From positions 18,898,242 to 18,962,241 of the forward strand of contig OZ024720.1 in assembly GCA_964016875.1 (NCBI GenBank): a stretch of DNA of 64,000 nt, read 5' to 3'. Below, piece by piece: positions 10,914 through 23,359 of this stretch. A model generated the notes under the pieces. It did not search any database. It had not been told where the DNA came from and was given only the letters and a program-made list of their open reading frames with translations. Within the stretch, counting starts at the first letter, position 1. Every line of letters starts with the position of its first letter. The stretch is from Fallopia convolvulus. Its lineage: Eukaryota; Streptophyta; Magnoliopsida; Caryophyllales; Polygonaceae. A program made the translations under genes and the position numbers.

Positions 10914-12178
10914 TGATACGAACGTTAAATTCGTCAAAGGTCGTTTGCTAGTATTGTTGTACTAAGGCAAGTGGAATTTCCCCTTGCAACCTTTATACTT
11001 CATTCCGTAAAGATTCTCGATGTTGGGAACAACTTGTATGCTTAAATAAAAATGAACCTAGGAAAATATCGATTGCTAGAAATAACGACCATTGTTAGCA
11101 TAGTAAGTTTTATATTCCTTGTTAGGATTATATATGCTAGTGTGTGTGTTCTCTTGATTGATTACAATCTCGTTCAAAGATTTGCGTTGAATAAACTAGA
11201 AGGGGGTGCGAGTTAGTCGACACCTCTATATAATCTTACTAAGTCGTACGTCCATACGACTTTCGGGATCATGATCTCCATCCGCTCCGATTGCAAGGAG
11301 GGATTGTGCGCAATCCAGCTAAGTGCCGAGGAATTGAAGTTCCTTCGGGTGGCTCGGTTTATCCGTGTCCCACCACTCTCTTTTAAAAGTCATCAACATG
11401 ATTGAATATCTTTCGTCACTATTTAAGATAAGTGTGAATGCACATTTAAGATACCAAAACCGGACCGGTCTCAAATGATCGTTCCGGCTCTCGGTCCGCT
11501 CAAAAGCGCGAGAGGTTTTCACTTGTATGAATTACTAAATGTTCCCAACATTCTATTGAAATCCTAGAGAAGTCTACAATCTAGTAGTTCTTCTATCGCT
11601 TTTCGAGTTATCTTTGCCCAAGATATACTCTTCCTCGAACCATTAAAGCTCCACATAAACAAGCCGTATCGTGTAGCCTCATCGTAAACACAACCCGTTT
11701 ATCTCTTACGAAAATTATTAGAAGTTACCGAATTTTACCCTCGGGAAGTTCCATTCCCGCTTGCTTAGTCTCTTAGACTAATTCTTCTTTCCCGCATGTT
11801 TGCCTGGCATTCTATCGCCCCTCGCGAATTATGTCAGAATCTAGGACTTCCCATAAGGCGTGAAGTGAAGTGAAGACGAAGGAAGAACAAGGATTTTCAA
11901 GATGTACTTCGTTATCATTTTGTTTTAGTTTCAATATGTTTCAAGGACAACCTAGCTTTGTATTTGAATTTCCGAACAAGTCTTTTTATTTGAAAACAAT
12001 GTAAGATATTTGTAAGAACCAAGTCTCCTTCGGGAGCACCTTTTCTCATTATGTAATATGTTTTATTCCGCATTTAATTGTTCTATATCATTCTAAAAGC
12101 CTTGGGTGACTTTAGACGGTAAAATCTGAGGTCACTGGCGGTATTACCCAGTGTTGTAAAATAGGGGTGTTACAATTG

Positions 12179-12190
12179 TGGTATCAGAGC
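12179..12190 (+). promoter_or_regulatory. Primer binding site of element B
   Basis: TGGTATCAGAGC, complementary to initiator Met tRNA, four bases after the LTR end. Confidence 0.93.
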
Positions 12191-12590
12191 TAAACGTTTT
12201 TGTTTTAAAACCGAAAAGTTTTAAAACCGGAAATTTTCGAAAACCAAGAACTTTTAAAACCTTAACTTTTTACTTCCGCTATTCAAGACTTTCAACCATA
12301 AAAAATTTCCTCCTATATTACTTGAAGAAAACTTAGGATTAATAACTTTCCCTCTTGAAATTTCTTAGCTAAGAAAAACTTTGTACCTTCACCTTAGAAA
12401 ACTTATACCCTCATACTAGAAAACTTGATTAGTAATCACAAACCTCATTTCCTAAATTCACAAGGTTAAAAGGAGAAAACGTTAGTAATTTTTCAAGGTT
12501 TTGACTTCGTTCACTACATCTTCCTTTCATGGAAACTAAGGAGATTCTATAATAACGCCTTTTCATTTTCTTTCTTTCCTCAGAAAAACC
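12191..12590 (+). other. Leader of element B
   Basis: A 400-bp untranslated stretch between primer site and first ORF. It has repeated TTTTAAAACC-like motifs (12200-12265) and is otherwise AT-rich. No gene seen. Confidence 0.6.
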
Positions 12591-13760
12591 ATGGCTAGCC
12601 CGAACCACAACCTCCTTGAAAACCATATCGATGGAGCCAACTTTGGAATGCAAGCCCCGAACCCGTACTTTCCCTATATTGACGAGGATGGTCACCTCGG
12701 GGTCAATATGGAAATTGACCATGTCGGGGAGCCATGGGAGGAGTCGGAAGAAGATCCTGAGGAAGATCCTAATCTTCCCATAGAGCTACCGGAAGATGAT
12801 CCAGCACCCATGGAATTGCCCCCATCACCCGTGTACGAGCCCGAGGACTACCCCTAGGAAGATGAGGAGATGGCACCGGGTTATGAACCCGAAGATTTCT
12901 CCGACGAGGAAAACGAGGAGTTGGTGCCCGAGCACCAACAAGATGGGAACATAGCCGAACATGATTTTGAGCATGGGGAAGAGGATGAGTTTGATGATGA
13001 GGAGTTAGAGCTACTGTGGCAGGCACAGGCGGATTGGGACGCTATGAACGAAGCGTCGGAAGAAGAAGACGAAGACGGGGTGGTAATCGACCCAGAAACA
13101 CCACCACCACCGCCGTCGCCACATGGCCCCGAATGGGAATATGTTCCTCCGGCCCCGATGCCCCCTATGATCGAAGTCCCGAGAGTCATGCAGAGAATGG
13201 AGGTTGTCTCACCTCCACAGGCGTCCGAGCCCAACGGGCCAATGCCACCAATGAGGCACTTCTGGTGTCATGAGGATGACGCACTCTTGCGACGGCTTCA
13301 GCTTGGATCCACCAGCACCGACCGCTCAGAGGAGAGGTTTCTTGGAACCCGCCCTTGGGGACCCGGCGAACAACCAACGCTTTATGAGAGGGCAAGCCAG
13401 GCGCCCATCGAGTGCCAGATGGAAGGACTCTCCGACTGGATGTTCGGAGAATCTTCCTACCGCCGGTTTCACCAGCCATTGGTGAACGCTCCACCACCCC
13501 CTGGTGTTGTATCCTCCGGGACTCGACGGGTGAATGTGGAGTTGCTCCAAGGACACAGGGAGGAGTGGGTCAATGATTCACTCAGGGAACAAGAGGAAAG
13601 GATCCAGCACAGGATCTACATTGCTGAGCTTCAAGCCTGAGAAAACCGTCGTAGTCGCAGGATCGACCAGGCCAACCTACTCCTCAACACTGACACTGGG
13701 CTCATAGACGATACTCTATTCGATGAAGGATTCCTCGACACTTATACCGACCGTGTCTAG
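12591..13760 (+). pseudogene. Extra acidic ORF upstream of gag in element B, function unknown
   Basis: A single frame of 390 codons starts at an ATG in good plant context (AACCATGGC) and ends TAG at 13758-13760. It is interrupted by TAG at 12855-12857 and TGA at 13638-13640. The first 200 residues are very acidic and proline-rich (EESEEDPEEDP, EDEFDDEELELL, TPPPPP). The C-terminal 80 are charged and likely helical (REQEERIQHR). I recognise no domain, zinc knuckle, signal peptide or membrane segment. It lies 252 bp upstream of gag. Extra ORFs before gag are known in Tat/Ogre elements; I do not know one in a chromodomain element. A second copy at 47532-48711 shares the first stop. Confidence 0.75.
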
Positions 13761-14012
13761 TTCCTTAGCTTTGTATTTCTCTTTCCAAGAGGTGAGCATA
13801 GACCACTTCTTTCGACTTTAATTTTTATCTTCAGGAAGTCGAATCGGCTTGTTTTCTTTTCCTAGTTAGAAATGGCTTAAGTTATAACAGCTTTGTAATC
13901 TCTACTATGAATCTATTAATGAAGTTTCTCTTTTATCTACTGGAACTTGTTTGCCTAACTATTCTGAATACCACACCGAATTAACAAGTAGAAACAAACC
14001 TAAAACCTTCAG

Positions 14013-15263
14013 ATGGTCAACACGAGAGCCACTAATCGCAGTACCACTGAACCTGGAGATGGCAATGACGATGGCGAGTCCGAAGCCCTAAGAGGGCCAC
14101 GAGTGAACCCACCTCATGCACCAGTAGCACCAAGTGCATTCAACGCAGAAACTGTGAATGCACTACGCACTCTTGTACAACAATTGATACGAGAGGAGAT
14201 TCCTGTTGGGGTTCCTTAACCCATGGACCCCGAAGCCCCAAACGTGGTGCCAGAAGAAGGGCTAGAAGAAGTAGAACAAACGACAGAGGTGGTTCCCGTG
14301 AAACAGAATCTGGTTAGCTTCACCGAGGGAATAAGGGCTTTCAACTCCATGAAGCCTGATTCGTACGACGGAACCGGGGATCCGTCAGGAGTGCAATACT
14401 GGTTCTCTCACATGGAGCGACTCTTACGCAACATACCATGCTCGGAAACAGATAAGGTGCACATGGTTGCACTTAAATTGAAAGATGAAGCAGGCGAGTG
14501 GTGGGAGAGCTCTAGTCTAGCCAGCCGCCCAGATTTAAGCTGGGCAATGTTCAAGAGCAAGATGATGCGCAGATTCTTCACGAAATCAATGCGAGATGAA
14601 AAGTTGGATGAGTTCCACTCCCCGAAGTTGCATGGGTTGAATGTGCTAGAGAGGGCTAAGAAGTTTAACCACCTGCTACAGTATGCTAATGAAGAGATCA
14701 CCACGGAAAAGCAAAAGATCAAACACTTCCATCGTTGGATGAGTGATCACATTAAACCTTGGATGGCAAACCGCTCCTTCACAACCCTGGAAGAATATGT
14801 GGATCATGCCCATAAAATGGAGTCGACTCTGAAGGTTCCCGAACGCAAGAAGTTCGGTGGAGGAAAGCCTCACCACTCTAGTCACAGTGGGTTTGAGAGG
14901 CCAGCATCGCCGCAAGGATCTCAGTGGTCAAAGAAAAGCAAGCACAAGGCTTCGTCGGTTGGTACAAGACCAAGTCATGGGACTGAATCCACGAAGACCC
15001 CAATCGTCTGCCACAACTACGCTGAGCCCGGGCATATAAACCAGAAGTGTCCCAAACCGCCAAGAAGATGTTACAACTGTAACAAGGACGGACATCTCCG
15101 GCAATTCTGCAGGCAACCAGTGAATTCAGTAGGTCAGGCCCGCTCAAACACAGTTTCCCAGCGACCTCAGGCGTCAGATAGGACAGCAGGAACCGCTTCA
15201 GTCCAGTCCACGGCTAACCAGAAAGGCAAAGGGCCTGTAAACTCGCAAGGACAAGGACAGAGA
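14013..15263 (+). pseudogene. Element B gag
   Basis: Starts MVNTRATNRSTTEPGD. The central Gag domain is recognisable (YDGTGDPSGVQYWFSHMERLL near 14360; EWWESSSLASRPDLSW near 14500; MRRFFTKSMRDEK near 14570). Two zinc knuckles follow near 15010 and 15070: the first is damaged (CHNY instead of CxxC), the second is intact (CYNCNKDGHLRQFC). A TAA at 14217-14219 interrupts residue 69; the homologous copy at 48964 has Lys there. Gag forms the particle and binds genomic RNA. The frame continues into protease and RT without a shift. Confidence 0.88.
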
Positions 15264-16844
15264 TTGTATGAGATGCGTACCACTTACAAGCCAGAAGAAC
15301 CCATCTGCCAAGGTACTCTCCATATCCGTTCTAAAAACGTGTTTATACTCTTCGATTCCGGTGCATCACATTCATTCATATTCGAAAAATGCATAGAACT
15401 TCTAGGATTAGATAACCTCGAGGCGTGTGAGCCGTTCATAGTGAACCTTCTAAATGGAGAAAAGATTTTAGGAGCAAAGCAATTAGGCAATTTTCCCCTA
15501 TGCATTCAGGGAGTAAACTTCTGCTCCAACTTGATATGCATCCCGATGGATCCCTACGGCATCATTCTCGGAAGAGATTGGTTGTCTGAGCATGGAGCAA
15601 TAATTGATTTCTACACCTGAACTATGACCATCAACTTGGGAGGAAAGCACATCTGCATGTTCAAGGGGAAACGGGAAGAAGAAAATGGAAAGGTGATCAA
15701 CGCCATGAAAGCCAGGAAACTACTAAGGCAGGGTTGCGTTGGATATCTCTGCTATCTCGAGTCAACAGAGAAGAAGGTTGTAAACGTGCAAGAGATCCCC
15801 GTGGCCAGAGAGTTTCCCGACGTCTTCCCAGACGAACTCCCCGGGTTACCTCCTCGACGAGAAGTCGAGTTTTCAATAAGCCTCGAGCCTGGTACCAGCC
15901 CAATCTCTAAGGCGCCCTACAGAATGGTCCCGCTGGAGATGAAAGAACTCAAGAGTCAGCTCGAAGAACTGCTTGAGAAGGGTTACATTTGGCCGAGTGT
16001 TTCGCCCTGGGGAGAGCCCGTGCTGTTTGTGAAGAAGAAGGACGGAACCTTCCGTTTGTGCATTGACTACAAAGAACTGAACAAGGTCACCATCAAGAAC
16101 AAGTATCCTCTTCCAAGGATAGACGATCTCTTAGATCAACTCAGAGGTGCAAAAGTTTTCTCAAAGATCGACCTGAGGTCAGGCTATCACCAGCTTCAGA
16201 TCTGCGAGGAAGATATTCCAAAGACCGCCTTCCGTACCCGCTATGGCCACTACGGGTTTGTGGTGATGCCATTCGGGTTGACCAATGCACATGCGGTATT
16301 CATGGATCTAATGCACCGATTCTTCCATGAATACCTCGACAAATTCGTCATCATCTTCATCGGCGACATCCTGATATACTCCGGAGATCAAGCAGACCAT
16401 GAAGAACATCTCCGAACCGTGATACAGATCCTAAGGCACAACCAACTCTACGCCAAGTTGTCCAAGTGCGACCTGTGGCTTAGAGAAGTGGCTTTCTTAG
16501 GCCACGTCATTAATCAAGACGGAGTACTAGTGGACCCAAAGAAGATTGAGGCAGTCTCAAAATGGAAGCAACCAAAGAATGTGAAGGAAATTCGCAGCTT
16601 CCTAGGACTTGCCGGGTACTATAGAAGGTTCGTTGAAGGGTTTTCAAAGATTGCCCTTCCCATGACAAAGCTACTCCGAAAGACTCATAAGAAGTTCGTA
16701 TGGGATGAGAAGTGTGAAGAAAGTTTCCAAGAACTCAAGAAGCGCCTCACTAGTGCGCCAGTGCTAACATTGCCCAATGGACATGACGATTACGTGGTCT
16801 ACAGTGATGCCTCAAAGCAAGGGTTGGGATGCGTACTCATGCAG
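15264..16844 (+). pseudogene. Element B pol, first part: protease, RT, start of RNase H
   Basis: Protease has LFDSGASHSF near 15350 and GIILGRDWL near 15565. RT follows: LCIDYKELN near 16060, FRTRYGHYGFVVMPFGL near 16230, and the active-site region FIGDILIYS near 16355, where the first catalytic Asp is Gly (GGC at 16362-16364). RNase H begins with YSDASKQGLGCVLMQ and stops at 16844, where the Athila LTR starts. A TGA at 15618-15620 separates protease from RT. The rest is at 41669-43552. Confidence 0.9.
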
Positions 16845-16845
16845 G

Positions 16846-18352
16846 TGTTGAGAGGGTTTCCCGACAACAAATAAATTTGTAGTCAAGACCCCGCTGACTA
16901 TAGGGAGGTCAGGATCGTTCCCACAAGAAGCAAGGTTGTTCGTTTATCAATCTACTAAAAAGAAAACAAAAACAAATAAAAACACTCACAAGCAGCCTCG
17001 TTAACGACGTTGTCAGGGTCGTTAACGAACCACCGAACACAAAAACACTTCAAATAACGACCTAATTAAATCCTAATTAAAATTCGGTACCGAGGCAAGT
17101 ACTCAGCAACGAAAATTCACTGTAAATAATTCAAATAAAACAAAGATCTAGCACTAGGGACACCACAAAATAGTCAAGCATATAAACTCGTAAGAAGATA
17201 AGATCATGCCTTTAAACAGAGAGAGTCATCAACTTTCGTTGACTTAGCATGTAAATTAACAAACTTTCTCATCCTAATTCACTTAATTGCTTGTTTTGGA
17301 TCTAAAGCTTGAAACTTTCGTATTCAAACAATATCAACCTTCAAGTTACTAACTTTCTCTTTCAATCAAGTTAGAAACCTAAATTACCTCAACTTTCGTT
17401 TCGGTATAAGCACAACAAAAAATCCTCAATAAAAGATAAAAGGCAATCAACACTCAATCTTACTCATCAAACATGCTCAACTATGTCGGGCTTAACCCCG
17501 ATCCTAGAAAAAGAAACTACTCACTAATCATAACTAAGAAACTAAAAATCTCAATTAAAAGAAATATTGAAAACAAAACAAAACTCCAATTAATAAGAAA
17601 ATATTGTCTTACAGAAATTCAGAAGAAACCAAAAAACATCAAAATACCGAATCACAATCGCAACTAACAACCCCGGTGACTGTCGTCTACCGAGCCTCTT
17701 CGATCCGACTCCGATCCGACTTTCTTCTCTCTCGGCCCTTCGAAATTCTCTTCCTAAAAATTCTCCTCTAAAAGCTTCTCCCCTTTCTATGCTAGATAGA
17801 AGGATATTTATACTAAAAAGCTACAAACTAAAAAGGCTAAAAGATATAAACTTTCCTAAAAAGATAGAAACAAACCCTAAAAGATAGAAATAAAATCTAA
17901 AAAGATATTAAGACCTAAAATACATATTCTAATAACCCCAAAAGATTCTAAAAAGATACTCAACCGACACGGAAATAAATTATCGCTTAGGATCGGTGAA
18001 TTATAAAATAAAGCTTCAAATCTTCTTCTTCGTGGCCTCGTTAACGAGCCCTCACAGCCTCGTTAACGAGCCCTCACAGCCTCGTTAACGAGCCTGGGCT
18101 TTGTTTTCTTCCACACTTCCTCTTGTAATCTTGAGCTCTGACTTCTTCAATCTTGTACTCCTCCGTCTTTCGCTGTAATGCTCCAAATTCAGCTCCATAT
18201 AGGTCCTTTCCTCGCTAAAACCTACAAAATTCACAAAATAGCGTAGCTTCCACTCTTTTCATAGAAATATGCAAAACTACCTAAAACACTCAAAACTAAA
18301 CCTAATAAGCAAAGAAAACCTACTAAGAACTATACTAAAAATGCGAACATCA
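16846..18352 (-). repeat. 3' LTR of the Athila element
   Basis: 1,507 bp, TGTTGAGAGG to GCGAACATCA in window orientation, matching 40116-41668. The short ORF near 17473-17667 is present in both LTRs and is AT-rich; I do not regard it as a gene. A 22-bp unit is repeated about three times at 18036-18098. Confidence 0.93.
18036..18098. repeat. 22-bp minisatellite with TCGTTAACGA core, three units
   Basis: Units of CCTCGTTAACGAGCCCTCAC plus AG, each containing the 10-bp palindrome; the last is partial. The other LTR has four units (41309-41393). Confidence 0.9.
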
Positions 18353-20138
18353 AAATAACCCATACTTAGACTTACATGTCCTCAAGCAATAGACAAGACA
18401 CTAACCAAAACCAAAACAAATCATGCACATCAAGACATAGCCATCTTCTAAAAAGCAACATCTACACTTGAGAAAAATATAGCAAAAGACTATTAACATC
18501 CTCAGTCCTCACACATATATACACTTAAATAGACATAAGATAATACAATCCAACCTCTCAAGGGATATCATGTGTTTCACTCAACTCTCAAGTGTTTAGG
18601 CTTATAAATTCAATCTCTCAACTCATCTTATATACAAAAACTCATAGAAATTGGAACTTATATCACCAATACTCTCCACCCAAGATTTGACAAAACCAGC
18701 AAAGAATCATCAAGAGAACTTAGGGGGCTCAATGAAAAACTTCATAGAAGTTTCCATTCGGCCGGGTTGTAATGGGGCTTAGTAATAACAATAGGGAGTG
18801 GAAATATTTTGGGTATGTGGTGCTAATAATATCCGGGAATCAAAAGACTCCTAAAAACTCACAATCTCACCAAAACTCTCATATAAACAATATACCAAAC
18901 TCACTCTCATTATACACACTCAATTTCACTCACCCTTTTTCATCCTAGAAAGTCTCATAACAAATCAAAAGAATCTCTGATATTATCTATTAAACTCAAA
19001 TGCACTTCAACTCTCTACTTCCCTTCTTATCATTCTTCTTCTCTCTTTTTTTTTCTCTTTTCTTCTTTTTTTTTTCATTTCGTTGCCTCGTTAACGAGCC
19101 CACATCAGGGTCGTTAACGAGCTCTCGTACACTTTCTTTCTCTTCTTTTCACTTCATCCATCAAAAACTTTATTTTGTGCATTTTTTCCTTATCAAGAGA
19201 CCTTTCTTATTACATGTAAAAGCAAGAGACTTCCAATCTACCCTTCCCAAATACCCTTCAAATTAAGCAAAATATAAGCAACTGCTTTCTTTTTTACACA
19301 CCACAAACTTACCTCTCCAATCTAAGTCCTAATTCCCGGATAGGGTCAAGCTTATCTCGGCTAGGGTATACTTTTTGTGGAGCTAAAAATAAAAGGTTTC
19401 AGGCTAGAATTGGTTATCAAAAAGAAGGAATAATGTAAAGGTAGATAAGGAATAATAGGGCTTATGAAAATAAGTTCTCCATCATATGATCTTCACAAGT
19501 AATGAACTAAAAATCTATAAGGGTCACAAGAAATAGATAACCATCACAATTCCAAGAGATAATATGCATAAAAAGAGAGTAAATCACACAAGAAAAGAAG
19601 AGGGATTTATAATTGTTCTCCCTATAAGGCCAAAAATAACTCACAAGGCAAATTTTGTTGGATTGCATCATCTATGCTATAAAGTATATGTGCTCAATTT
19701 CATCAAATGCTATCTTCTTCTAAAAACAAATAATTTCAAGTTGAGAATCCGGCTATACTTTTAAAGACATGCTTGCAAGGAATTATATGATTAAGTTAGC
19801 GATTGCTATCATAGAACTTAAGAAGGGATATCTATCAATTCTAAAACTCTTTTTTAGATTTTTCAATTTTTGGTATTTTTTTTCGATTTTTCTATATATT
19901 TTATTCGATTTGCAACTTAAAGAAATAAAAACTACATAAAACACATAAACACCTAGGACATAAGTTTTCTACTTTCTCCCACCCCATACTTAAGATTACA
20001 GTGCCCCCACTGTAAGAAAAATAAGAAGAAGGAAAAGAAATAGAAAAGAAAACAAAAAATTAAAAAGAAAAAGAAAGACATAAAAACTTACAAAGTTGGA
20101 AAAGTGGAAACAAGGAAAAACTTCATCTTCAGGCTTAA
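18353..20138 (-). other. 3' non-coding region of the Athila element
   Basis: 1.8 kb AT-rich DNA. Two minus-strand purine runs with AAGTATGGG stand out: one touching the LTR (18353-18366, probably the 3' purine tract) and one at 19972-19993. Two TCGTTAACGA palindromes lie at 19088 and 19111. T-rich and CT-rich tracts occur near 19025-19080 and 19850-19910. No gene seen. Confidence 0.65.
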
Positions 20139-20555
20139 TCAACGGTTCGGTGGAGGAAAGTAGTGCTCAAAGTTCCCCATGAAGTCGTACATCGTCCTCC
20201 AACGCTCAGCATCCTCCGCCTCTCTCTGACGCTGCCTCTCATCCTCCATTGACATGCGAGCTGAATAGACAGTTTCCCATCTATCCATCCTCCTATGAAT
20301 GTGATCCTGTTGGAGGTGAAGCTGCTGCATCCGTGCAGAAAGATCCTCGGCCCATGGTGGTGGTATACTCGATCCTGTGTACTCGGGCTGAGGAGGTGGT
20401 GGGTAGTGAGGCTGGAAGTGGTCTTGATACATCACCGGGTTGTAAGGCATGAGTATGTAGGCATGAGGGTCGACAGGAGCTGGTGGTGGGTCGACAGGAG
20501 CTCTCGGCACCTTGTTAACGAAGCTGGGTGCCTCGTTAACAGTGTTGTGATGGGG
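20139..20555 (-). pseudogene. Athila ORF1-like gene, C-terminal part, cut off by element C
   Basis: The minus-strand frame codes for a proline-rich stretch (PRAPVDPPPAPVDP) and then a charged helical region (MQQLHLQQDHIHRRMDR; EDERQRQREAEDAERW), probably a coiled coil, ending FPPPNR at 20139. Upstream residues of the open frame come from the LTR of C and are not original. It continues the gene at 27489-28674, although the two parts are not in the same frame at the junction. Confidence 0.7.
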
Positions 20556-20560
20556 CTGGA

Positions 20561-22956
20561 TGTAACACCCCGACTTTCGACGGGGCGCCACTTAGAAATA
20601 GACCTTACTAGGTAATATTAAATAGGTTGACAACTACACTTTAGGATCTTGCAACGCGGGCACGACGAGAAAACGTAATAAAAACATCGAACCTTTCTTT
20701 TATAAAAATATAGAAAACGTAGTTATGCATGAATTCCCGAAAACCTAATTATAAATATCCTGAATCTGACGAATCATCACCAACAATAAAATCATTCGAC
20801 GAAAACAGAAGACAAGTCATAATACCAACTCTAACATATTAATAAAAATAACATCCTAAAAATAACACAACTAAACTATCGTAAAAATAATCCCATCCCA
20901 CTATGACACGCGCTCTTTACCGCTCCGGCCCGCCATCTGGCCTCGGTTCCTGCACGACTCCCTGATTCATACCTGGAACTGAAAAATATTCCCCGAAGGG
21001 TCAGCGTCTAATCTACCAAGCTAGATAGAATACGGAAATTGTAGAACGTTTCGAAAACATTTCTAAAGTCAGCATACAAATCCTCAATCGCAATCATATC
21101 TCTAAAGGCCGATACCTAAATTAGTTATAATCAGTCACACAGAACCACATATGCATTCACAATCACAATCTCATAACGCAACAATTCCTCCTTTTCCACA
21201 ATCCGACTACCAAGGCGCTCATCACCGCGCCGAGTGCAGAGGCAGGCCCTCCCACTCCACTTCACAATCTCCCTTCTAACCCCGGGCTAAGCCTCCACTG
21301 GAGCATTTGCCAAAAACACACAGATAATACTTTCGTTTTGAAGGGGCACGGTTTCCCTGTCACACGGGTCAAAGTAGCCAACTCTTCCTCCACGCCAGCT
21401 ACGATGGGCCGTGTCGGAAACGGTACCAACACAGAGAAAACGTTCCAAAAATATCCTTCCGATAAAATACGTTCAAAACCATTTTACGCACACAACAATT
21501 CAAGAAGTTCAAACAATTTAAAAAGGTACTCGGGACTAGTTCCCAAAACCCGCCCTACAATAACGATACGCAATCTAACAAGATAGAGAAGAACCGAGCA
21601 AGTCGAAAAACGACTTACCTCCAACGAAGGATTCCTCTGACTTAGACGGAAACTAAGAGCTTGAGCGGAATACTGTTATAAGCAATTCAACACCACTAAA
21701 CTAATTAAACACTAACAACCAACAATACTAAAAGATATCTAACTAGCTAAAAGCATAAGAATGGAACTAAGTTTACTGAATCTAATGTACACATTCTACA
21801 AAACCGAACCCACCCACTTTCACAATCCTTAATTTTATTTTTGTCCATTAACTAAATAATCTACCCCTAAACCTAAGCAACACACGCTAACCTAATTAAC
21901 AAAGATAATAACCCACTCTTCCCTGAAAATACATGCAACATAGTTAATTGTTCAACCATGTAACATTACCTACCAATGTGATATTTAACAACTTAATTAA
22001 TTATAAACCAAACCACGTGATCATAGACCCTTATAATTAACACTCCCAAAGACACGCACTTCACCAACAGATTAACATAGTTAACCTCACCATACTAGGC
22101 TAATGACGCCCACATTATGAACCTTCGATACCTATGCCTACTTAGTAGACAACAACTTGGTAATAGTAATAACAACAACATCGTAAACAACAGAACCCAA
22201 TCTTGATCGATTGACTTTGAACTGAAATTTTATTGAAGCCCAACCGATCGAAGACTCGACTTGAAACCAAATACTCTAACCAATCTACCCCCAAATTAAC
22301 ATGACGAGGAAAGGCGCTAAGCTTACCGCGACGACAACGACGGAGGACCAGACCGAAGCGTTTCGAAAGAAGGTCGTCAGCGATCACCGGAGATAACGCG
22401 AACGCTTGAAATAGCCGGCGTGTATCGGCGACGGTCACGACAATGTCCGACGATCGTCCTTGAGCGGCGAACCGGTAGGAATGACGAACAACAATTGGAG
22501 AGGTTTGGTGATTGGCTGAACAATGCAGGTTTTCCTCCCACCAGAAGAACTAGAGAAGCCACGAAGAAGAACAGGGAGCTCTCTCTCTAAGGGTGATAGG
22601 GTTTTTAATAGAATCCCAACTAAAATATCATTTAAAAATTAATAAGATAAAAAAAATGGATATTGAGAAGGGAAATAGAGCATCGGTTACTGATCTTGGC
22701 CCCAAATTGGCTTCTAGGCCCAATTTTTAAAATAACAGGATGGATTTCTAGTCAAATCCGAAAAAGAGAGAAAAGAATTATTGGGTTTTGGCCTAACGGA
22801 ATTGGTTTAAATAACGGAATTGGAACGAAGTTAAATAAACGGAACTTGATAACGGAAATTAATTATTAATTAATAAATACTATTTTTAAACTAGGTTGTT
22901 GCGGGTCAAGAAACTCGTTTTCCGACTATAGGCCAAAACATAAATCGGGTATTACA
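20561..22956 (-). repeat. 3' LTR of element C
   Basis: Bounded by TGTAACACCC and GGGTATTACA. A block at about 21180-21440 is strongly conserved with the LTR of E. The block near 20900-20990, with the complement of GGAGCGGTAAAGAGCGCGTG, is shared with both D and E. ORFs at 21338-21586 and 22142-22438 recur in the other LTR only because the LTRs are near-identical. Confidence 0.95.
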
Positions 22957-23099
22957 TTCTACCCCCCTCAAGAAAGTTTCGTCCCGAAACTAAGGATTGA
23001 ACGGAACTGACAGAAAAGTGTAATACTTAAAAAGATTACTAGACTGATCGTGAGGTTCTACAAATACCTCCCTCTAAGGAAATGGTTCGTCCCCGAACC
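22957..23099 (-). promoter_or_regulatory. Purine tract and two stem-loops of element C
   Basis: Minus strand: a GAGGGGGGTAGAA purine tract touching the LTR, preceded by AGTTTCG/CGAAACT with loop GGA (22975-22991) and GGTTCG/CGAACC with loop GGGA (23084-23099). Same arrangement as in D and E. Confidence 0.75.
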
Positions 23100-23359
23100 G
23101 CTGTTCTAAAACATCTTATGAAACTAGGGTGTAAAATTAAGGCCATAATAAACAAACAAAAACAATCCCGTTTTCATGAACAACGTCCACACAAAACAAT
23201 TATTCGAGCAACAATCAATAAAATAAACAGTCATAAACAAAGCAACAAAATCCCGATTCAAACAACCGAACAAACCTAATGAACAACTAAAGGTCCCCAT
23301 GTCCTTAAAAACTAAACTACTAGTAGCTAAACCATACTATCAACCGACAATTAGAAATC

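Larger units (their letters stand above)
8768..12174 (+). repeat. 5' LTR of element B
   Basis: 3,407 bp from TGTAATATCC to GGGTGTTACA. It matches 43665-47115 along its length. Against the 3' LTR it lacks about 80 bp near 10930 and about 40 bp near 10420, and has about 90 bp extra near 11566-11655. It holds a tRNA-like segment, a degraded TATA-like site (TCTCTAAAAG at 9424), a CCGCC-rich stretch (9590-9700), a 1.2-kb AT-rich block and two stem-loops. The ORFs seen inside are short and unsupported. Confidence 0.92.

Noticed and set aside
12881..13234. Antisense Ser-rich ORF opposite the acidic ORF (also 47822-48175)
   Set aside because: It is the mirror of GAA/GAC/GAG-rich codons on the plus strand, a common shadow effect.
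22142..22562. Small ORFs (98 and 61 codons) found at two places, 22142-22562 and 26670-27090
   Set aside because: They are the two LTR copies of element C. Recent identity of LTRs says nothing about coding selection.
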